Shown in pieces: positions 32,767-41,030 of a DNA stretch of 41,030 nucleotides. The notes beneath the pieces were generated by a model that was given only the letters and a program-made list of their open reading frames with translations, made no database searches and was not told the DNA's origin. Within the stretch, counting starts at the first letter, position 1. The number at the start of each line of letters is the position of its first letter. Position numbers and translations under genes: made by a program. This stretch comes from Promethearchaeota archaeon (GTDB lineage: Archaea > Asgardarchaeota > Lokiarchaeia > Sigyniarchaeales > SOKP01), in the NCBI GenBank assembly GCA_020343655.1, contig CP070805.1, positions 2,171,338-2,212,367 on the forward strand, read 5' to 3'.

Positions 32767-34215
32767 ATGGATTTAGAAAAGCTATTTAAGCCCAACTCAA
32801 TGGCTGTTGTAGGCATCAGTAAAAAAAATCCTTTAAGCCCTGGAAGAATAGTTTTACTGAAAAATGAATTTGAGATGGAAGTAAAAGTCTACGGAATATA
32901 TCCAACTGCTGGAGAAATTGAGGGAATTCAATTATACGAACGTTTAGATAAATTACCAGAAATTCCAGATCTCCTTGTAATTGCAGTTGGTCCTGACGAT
33001 ACGCTAGATTATATTCAAGATTGTGCTGACCTAAATATCCCTGCAGCTGTAATAATTGGAGGTGGATTTGCTGAAGTCGGTGGAAAGGGTAAGAAGAGAC
33101 AAGAAAAACTTGAAAAAATTGCGTTTAAAAACGAAATTGCAGTATTAGGTCCAAATTGTTTGGGTGTCTATGCTCCACCAATCGTTGATACAATCTTTCT
33201 ACCTACTGAACGTATCACACGCCCACCAAAGGGTTCTGTAGCGCTAATTAGCCAATCAGGGGGTGTATTAGTCGATCAATTCTTTGTAAAGTTTAATGAG
33301 AGAAATATTGGCGTTTCTACTGCAGTTTCTATCGGTAATCGAGCAGTTGTTGATGAAACAATGTTATTAAAATACTTCAGTCAAGTGGACCCAAAAACAA
33401 CAAATATAGCTTTTTATTTGGAAGGTTTTAAAGAAGGTAAAGCTAAAAAGTTTTTACAACTAGCAAAAGAGTCTGAAGATACAGTAATAGTCTTTTTCGG
33501 TGGAAAAACGAGAGAAGGAAAAGTCGCAACACAATCGCATACAGCAAGTTTAGCAGGGGATTTTAAAATAATTTATGATGCCTTAAGGCAAAATTATATA
33601 ATTCAACCACATTCTGAAAGAGAATTATTAACGTGTTTAAAGGTATATGATGTGTTATCCCATAAGAGAAATCCATTTGGTAAAAATGTTATAACCTTCG
33701 GTGATGTAGCAATAGTATCAGTTTCTGGAGGTCATGCTGTGTTGGCATCTGATATGTTAAAGAAATATGGATTGAACGCTGTGAGATTTTCCACACGAGA
33801 AAAAAAAGACTTAAAAAGTTTTATGAATCCATCCGCCCAAAACATCGCATCCTTTAATAACCCTATTGATTTAACAGGTTCAGTATTAGATACGGACATT
33901 GAAAATGTAATACGTTATTTGTCTGATTTGGATAAAATTGAATGCATAATAATGCTTTTACTCCCATATCCACCTAATATCTCATTTCAAATTGGGAGAA
34001 GAATTGCTAATATTGTATTATCCAAAAACAAACCAGTTGTGTGTTTTGTTCCATACGTTCCAAAATATTCATTGATAATAGAATCATTAGAACTTGCTAA
34101 TATCCCTGTCTTTCATTCAATTAAAGAGACAATTCAAGCTGTATCAGCATTAAAAGAGAGAACTAGAGTAGATAATTTAAAAATAAAAAACTTCTTTTGG
34201 AAGGAAAGACCTTAA
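32767..34215 (+). CDS. acdA: ADP-forming acyl-CoA synthetase, alpha subunit
   Basis: The 482 residues comprise a CoA-binding Rossmann domain (MAVVGISKKN... GPNCLGVY, about 1-130), a succinyl-CoA-synthetase-like ligase domain (ALISQSGGVLVDQ), and a third domain with VSGGHAVLASD. The phosphorylated histidine is His258 in TQSHTASLAG, matching His257 of the P. furiosus alpha chain. With a beta subunit (ATP-grasp, not in this window) it converts acyl-CoA, ADP and phosphate to acid, CoA and ATP, the main substrate-level phosphorylation step in peptide- or sugar-fermenting archaea. It fits metabolically with the aldehyde oxidoreductase at 3.8 kb, though the genes are far apart. Confidence 0.9.
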   Translation: MDLEKLFKPNSMAVVGISKKNPLSPGRIVLLKNEFEMEVKVYGIYPTAGEIEGIQLYERLDKLPEIPDLLVIAVGPDDTLDYIQDCADLNIPAAVIIGGGFAEVGGKGKKRQEKLEKIAFKNEIAVLGPNCLGVYAPPIVDTIFLPTERITRPPKGSVALISQSGGVLVDQFFVKFNERNIGVSTAVSIGNRAVVDETMLLKYFSQVDPKTTNIAFYLEGFKEGKAKKFLQLAKESEDTVIVFFGGKTREGKVATQSHTASLAGDFKIIYDALRQNYIIQPHSERELLTCLKVYDVLSHKRNPFGKNVITFGDVAIVSVSGGHAVLASDMLKKYGLNAVRFSTREKKDLKSFMNPSAQNIASFNNPIDLTGSVLDTDIENVIRYLSDLDKIECIIMLLLPYPPNISFQIGRRIANIVLSKNKPVVCFVPYVPKYSLIIESLELANIPVFHSIKETIQAVSALKERTRVDNLKIKNFFWKERP

Positions 34216-34225
34216 CTTTTCGAAT

Positions 34226-35041
34226 TTAAGTCACATCTACTACTTTATCAATTTCACCAATAGTTTTTTCCACATAATTGGCATCTTCAAATATTATTTC
34301 TATAGATTTTTGCGGGCATATATCAACACATCGACCGCAGCCTCTACATTCATTACTGATAATGGCACGATTATTTTTTATCTCTATAGCATTAACAAAA
34401 CAAACTCCCTTTGTACATGTTCCACATCCGATGCATTTATCAGTAACGTTAATTTTTACACCAGGCATCTTTTTAATTTTAGAACTAATTTTGGGCACAA
34501 CTATCGGAGCAATACGCCATAAACAACAACAGGTGTCACAATTACATATACTGAGGAGTTTTTCTCCTGGTTTAACTCCAAGCCATTGTGCATCTAGTTT
34601 ATTTTTCCCTATCATATGAACTAACCCTGCTTCTTCACATTTTTTTATATGCTCTAAAGCTTCTTCCTTAGTTACCAACCTACCCAATTGTGGATTAATC
34701 CCAAGAACAGCTTCTCCAAGAAAAAGACAACCTAAATCAATTGGAAAATTTTGACATTTCATGCTTGACCTACAGATACAGAAATTCATTAACCAATGAT
34801 AATTAGCTTTCTCAATAAAATATTTTAATACTTGGGACGGTAATACAATCTCATGGTATTCACCTAAAGATTTATTTACCTTAATTGATCTATCTTGAGG
34901 AAGATATATTATATCATCCCCTTCAAAAAGCAAATATTCGAAAATTCTGCCTAAGATTGGTAAATTCGTTAATTTAGCAATAAATTTAACATTTGGAAAT
35001 GTTTTTTTAATTAGATTTACAAACCATAACGGACGAGCCAT
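34226..35041 (-). CDS. Cys-rich iron-sulfur protein with C-terminal two-cluster ferredoxin domain
   Basis: In this 271-residue protein, residues about 195-260 form a ferredoxin domain with CIGCGTC-KGVC and CRGCGRCVDIC-P motifs for two [4Fe-4S] clusters. The N-terminal two thirds carry additional clustered cysteines (NFCICRSSMKC, GCLFLG, and CNCDTCCC near 165) that could hold a third cluster or another metal. I do not recognise that part as a named enzyme; similar proteins are annotated only as 4Fe-4S binding proteins in anaerobes. It has no membrane span. It is convergent with acdA and about 70 bases downstream of the beta-galactosidase gene on the same strand; it begins after that gene's 3' end only in map order, so a shared function is not implied. 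Confidence 0.75.
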   Translation of the reverse strand: MARPLWFVNLIKKTFPNVKFIAKLTNLPILGRIFEYLLFEGDDIIYLPQDRSIKVNKSLGEYHEIVLPSQVLKYFIEKANYHWLMNFCICRSSMKCQNFPIDLGCLFLGEAVLGINPQLGRLVTKEEALEHIKKCEEAGLVHMIGKNKLDAQWLGVKPGEKLLSICNCDTCCCLWRIAPIVVPKISSKIKKMPGVKINVTDKCIGCGTCTKGVCFVNAIEIKNNRAIISNECRGCGRCVDICPQKSIEIIFEDANYVEKTIGEIDKVVDVT

Positions 35042-35111
35042 TTAGTATAATCAACTCTAATTTTTAATAATTAAAACTGTCTTTTATTTAGTTTTTATTG
35101 AATATATAGTT

Positions 35112-38303
<3,192 letters not shown>

Positions 38304-38431
38304 CTAATTTTACAATTTTTCTTTATTATTAATTAAATAAATAGTGTAAAATGAATAAAGTTTATACTTTTAAATAATATTATTGCTAAATTAAGATTAA
38401 GAGAATTCCCTAATATCGAAATTGATTTTTT

Positions 38432-39394
38432 ATGAAAATAAATATAGAATTATTAAAGGATTTAGAACGTACAATTGACACAATAAATCCCGAGAAAGGT
38501 AAAATCCCTATTAAAATTCTTGGTTATGGAGAAATTAGTTTGGTTTTCGAAATTGTGGATGATCCATTACATCTAGCTTATAAAAGAATTCCTATTTTTG
38601 ATTCTGTAAGGCAGGTTAAAAGACATGTATGGGCTTTCGACACGTATAATAGGATTTTACGAGAAGATCTTGGAATTATCCTACCAGAACAAGAGGCAAT
38701 ATGGTTTAAAGATGAGGAAGGGAAAATTCAATTTTATATTATTCAACAAAAAGTTGATACAGAAGCAGTAGGAAACCATGTGATTCATAATGTGTCAGAT
38801 CAAGAAGTAGAAACCTTAATTCTTCTTGCAATGAGAGAAATGAAGAAAATATGGATGCTCAATAAAACTAATGAAAATTTGGATTTAGGAATTGATGGAC
38901 AAATTTCGAATTTTGTAGTTCTTGATTATAATCCTAATAATCCTAAAATCGATGAGACTAAGAAATTATTATATCTTGATACTAGTACTCCCATGTTTCG
39001 TAAGAATGGTGCCGAAGCAATGGAAGCAATATTATTTTTAAAAAGCGCTCCTTCGTTTTTAAGATTCTTATTAAAAGCATTATTTTTGCAGGAAGTCTTA
39101 GATCGCTACTATGACTGGAGATTAGTTACAATAGATTTGCTTGCTAATTTTTTTAAAGAACAAAAACCTGAAATTATTCCACTATTAATTCGAAGAATAA
39201 ACAGATTCTTTAAAGAAGAAGCGATTGATTTTAATATAGAACCAATTACTATACAGGAAGTTCAGAAATACTATAAAAGTGATAAAACTATTTGGGTAGC
39301 TTTTCAAAATACCAGAAGAATTGATAGATATATTAAAACTAAGCTTTTTAGGAAGAAATATAATTTCTATCTTCCAGGAAAAATTAAAAGGTAA
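38432..39394 (+). CDS. Kinase-fold protein (aminoglycoside-phosphotransferase/protein-kinase-like)
   Basis: The 320-residue protein has motifs in kinase order: a glycine loop LGYGEISLVFEI (Gly31, Gly33), a candidate ATP lysine in LAYKRIP (Lys51), an Asp155-xxxx-Asn160 catalytic-loop pattern (LGIDGQISNFVV) and a metal Asp183 (LLYLDTSTPMF) in place of DFG. A helical C-terminal region follows. This resembles small-molecule kinases or atypical protein kinases. The second half (about 200-320) is basic and lacks an obvious activation segment. The substrate is unknown. The 2-hydroxyacid dehydrogenase starts 31 bases after it, and thpR overlaps that, so the three may form an operon. Confidence 0.6.
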   Translation: MKINIELLKDLERTIDTINPEKGKIPIKILGYGEISLVFEIVDDPLHLAYKRIPIFDSVRQVKRHVWAFDTYNRILREDLGIILPEQEAIWFKDEEGKIQFYIIQQKVDTEAVGNHVIHNVSDQEVETLILLAMREMKKIWMLNKTNENLDLGIDGQISNFVVLDYNPNNPKIDETKKLLYLDTSTPMFRKNGAEAMEAILFLKSAPSFLRFLLKALFLQEVLDRYYDWRLVTIDLLANFFKEQKPEIIPLLIRRINRFFKEEAIDFNIEPITIQEVQKYYKSDKTIWVAFQNTRRIDRYIKTKLFRKKYNFYLPGKIKR

Positions 39395-39425
39395 GTATTA
39401 AGAATTATTGTAATATATTGAAAAT

Positions 39426-40559
39426 ATGACTTATAGACCAAAAGTTTTTTTCACTTCTAATGTTTTCTCAAGTGAGGAAATTGGCTCTAATAAAAAAATT
39501 TCTAAAAATTTCCGAATTAAAATTAAGGAATTATGGCGACAATTGGAACAAATTTCAGAATTAAAAATTTTCAATGGAAGATTTCCATCAGAGAATCAAA
39601 TTAAAAATGAAGTAGAAAACTTCAATCCAGATGTTCTTGGATGCCATTTGAGTCATACTATATCTTCAGAAATTTTAAAAAACTCAAATATTTTTGCTAT
39701 TTCTACATCAACAGCAGGATATAATCATATTGAAAGAACTGAAGAAGATGATATTATCATTACCCATACTCCAGGAGTCCTCCATAAAACAGTAGCGGAT
39801 TACACATTAGCATTAATAATGGCGAATTTAAGGAATTTGGTCGATCTTCATAATTACGTTTGGAATAATCAATGGACTTCTGATGATAAATGGGATTTAG
39901 ACCAATCTCTTTCTTCGGTAATTACTGATAAAGTACTCGGAATTGTAGGATTGGGTGAAATTGGGAAGGAATTAGTGAAAAAACTCTATCCTTGGGGTAT
40001 TAAAATCCTATATTATGATATTAAGCAAATGATAGAATTCGAAAAAGATTATCCTCTAATCACATTTAAAGAAAGAATTGAGAATATTTTTCAAGAGTCA
40101 GATATTGTTAGTTTACACATTCCTTTAAACGAAAATACAAAAAATCTTATAAATCGAGATTTATTAAAACTAATGAAAAAAGAAGCTTTACTTATCAATT
40201 CTGCGCGGGGAGGTATTTTAGACTTAGAAAATCTCATAGAAATGTTAGAAAATGAAGAAATTCAGATAAATATTGCTTTTGATGTTTTTCCTATAGAACC
40301 AATCGATTCTAAGACTTTAAATCGCTTGAAAAGGATAAAAAAAAATCAACCCAATTTGAGAATGATTCTAATTCCACATAATGCCTCCGCGGATGCAAAT
40401 ACTCGAGGTAAAATGACCAATATGTTTTTACAAGATATAATTAATATAATAAAATCCTCATCTATAGAAGATTTGATAGATATCCATATTATTCCTGAAC
40501 ATAAAAAGCAATTAACTGAAAAAAAATGGAGAATTTTTAATTATTGGGAAAAAAAATGA
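39426..40559 (+). CDS. D-2-hydroxyacid dehydrogenase (NAD-dependent)
   Basis: The 377-residue protein is somewhat longer than the typical 310-340. The NAD-binding Rossmann motif is GIVGLGEIGKELVKKL (about residues 177-192). Catalytic residues lie in SARGGILD (Arg) and PHNASAD (His), with an intervening acidic motif. The N-terminal catalytic-domain pattern ISTSTAGYNHIE and HTPGVLHKTVADYTLALI is characteristic of the glyoxylate/hydroxypyruvate/phosphoglycerate dehydrogenase group. It reduces 2-oxoacids to D-2-hydroxyacids or the reverse; the exact substrate is open. The stop overlaps the next ATG (ATGA), indicating coupled translation with thpR. Confidence 0.88.
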   Translation: MTYRPKVFFTSNVFSSEEIGSNKKISKNFRIKIKELWRQLEQISELKIFNGRFPSENQIKNEVENFNPDVLGCHLSHTISSEILKNSNIFAISTSTAGYNHIERTEEDDIIITHTPGVLHKTVADYTLALIMANLRNLVDLHNYVWNNQWTSDDKWDLDQSLSSVITDKVLGIVGLGEIGKELVKKLYPWGIKILYYDIKQMIEFEKDYPLITFKERIENIFQESDIVSLHIPLNENTKNLINRDLLKLMKKEALLINSARGGILDLENLIEMLENEEIQINIAFDVFPIEPIDSKTLNRLKRIKKNQPNLRMILIPHNASADANTRGKMTNMFLQDIINIIKSSSIEDLIDIHIIPEHKKQLTEKKWRIFNYWEKK

Positions 40560-41030
40560 TTAGATCATTTATAGCACTTGAATTAAAGGATAAAGAGACT
40601 ATTGATAATATTACTTCTTTCGCTTCCCGCTTAAAGCAGAATCAACCACAACTCAAACTTGTTGAACCTGAAAATTTACATTTAACTGTAAAATTTATAG
40701 GAAATATTTCAGAAAATATAGCACCAAAAATCTATAATATTTTGAAAAAAGAAGTAAATGAAACATATTTTCAAGGCAAAACCTTTAAATATTATTTAAG
40801 AGGAGTAGGTCAGTTTAATAGATTTTCGGTTTTATGGGTAAAACTTGTAGGTGATATTCAATTCTTACAGAATATTAAAGAATCTGTCGAAAATTTCTTA
40901 TTTGAAAAATTAAAAATTGATAGAGATAAACGAGCTCAATTTAAACCTCACCTGACAATTGGAAGGTTAAGGAAAGAAAAGATCAACTACAAAACATTTG
41001 ATATTCTTAAAAAAATAATAAATGAGAATA
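40556..41030 (+). CDS. thpR: RNA 2',3'-cyclic phosphodiesterase (2H family), truncated by window end
   Basis: 158 codons are visible and the 3' end lies beyond the window (the full family length is about 180-190). Both HxTx motifs of the 2H phosphoesterase/LigT fold are present: NLHLTVKFIG and PHLTIGRLR. The N-terminus MIRSFIALEL is typical. The enzyme opens 2',3'-cyclic phosphates on RNA, in archaea in connection with tRNA processing. Its ATG shares bases with the stop of the preceding dehydrogenase gene. In many archaea this gene precedes the CCA-adding enzyme gene, which may lie just outside. Confidence 0.9.
   Translation, partial: MIRSFIALELKDKETIDNITSFASRLKQNQPQLKLVEPENLHLTVKFIGNISENIAPKIYNILKKEVNETYFQGKTFKYYLRGVGQFNRFSVLWVKLVGDIQFLQNIKESVENFLFEKLKIDRDKRAQFKPHLTIGRLRKEKINYKTFDILKKIINEN

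Overview
The window looks like a chromosomal stretch of an Asgard archaeon, most likely a Lokiarchaeia-type (Promethearchaeota) lineage. The DNA is AT-rich, with archaeal TATA boxes, a mix of apparently leaderless genes and genes led by GGTGA-type Shine-Dalgarno sites, and an archaeal-style intron in a tRNA. The gene content combines archaeal housekeeping genes (AMP phosphorylase, ATP-dependent DNA ligase, ribosomal protein eS25, ADP-forming acetyl-CoA synthetase alpha chain, tungsten-type aldehyde ferredoxin oxidoreductase) with eukaryote-like signatures (a gelsolin-like domain, a Rag/Gtr-like GTPase, a Ras-like GTPase with an N-terminal longin-like region, leucine-rich-repeat proteins, a Bud23-like methyltransferase). 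There are no insertion sequences, phage genes or CRISPR arrays.

Layout. 1-5.8 kb: the 3' end of an unknown beta-sandwich protein, AMP phosphorylase, a HEAT/LRR protein, and a two-gene ferredoxin plus aldehyde ferredoxin oxidoreductase operon. 5.8-9.8 kb: DNA ligase and a gelsolin-domain protein on the minus strand, then hisC. 9.8-13.7 kb: a zinc-ribbon protein, a second HEAT/LRR paralogue, and a RuBisCO-like protein lacking several carboxylase residues. 13.9-22.5 kb: the most unusual part. Two membrane-protein/cytosolic-protein gene pairs lie on the minus strand on either side of a divergent small GTPase. 22.6-25.4 kb: Bud23-like methyltransferase, eS25, intron-containing tRNA-Ser(CGA), Rag-like GTPase and a MoaD/ThiS-like protein. 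25.5-29.7 kb: a double metallophosphoesterase, two membrane-bound hexapeptide acyltransferase-like proteins, and a coiled-coil zinc-ribbon protein. 29.9-41 kb: metabolism (class III aminotransferase, GPH sugar symporter, acyl-CoA synthetase alpha, iron-sulfur protein, GH2 beta-galactosidase), a kinase-fold protein, a D-2-hydroxyacid dehydrogenase and the start of thpR.

Main candidate for a new system. At 13.9-22.5 kb a 1466-residue single-span surface protein and a 147-residue two-span membrane protein carry cytoplasmic tails that align without gaps over about 75 residues (shared W-K and GLSL..VLGI motifs). Each gene runs directly (1-base overlap or 2-base gap) into one of two paralogous ~370-residue cytosolic proteins. 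A longin-like/Ras-like GTPase gene sits between the pairs and is transcribed divergently from the smaller one. I read this as a duplicated surface receptor/adaptor module linked to a small GTPase. This is inference: I know of no described system with this composition.

A second signal concerns translation starts. Three genes (starts near 9818, 24935 and 28920) cannot begin at ATG, GTG or TTG without losing part of a recognisable domain or a clearly coding N-terminus. Each has a GGTGA or GGCGA motif followed, after exactly six bases, by ATC, GTT or ATT in frame. This suggests regular use of near-cognate start codons.
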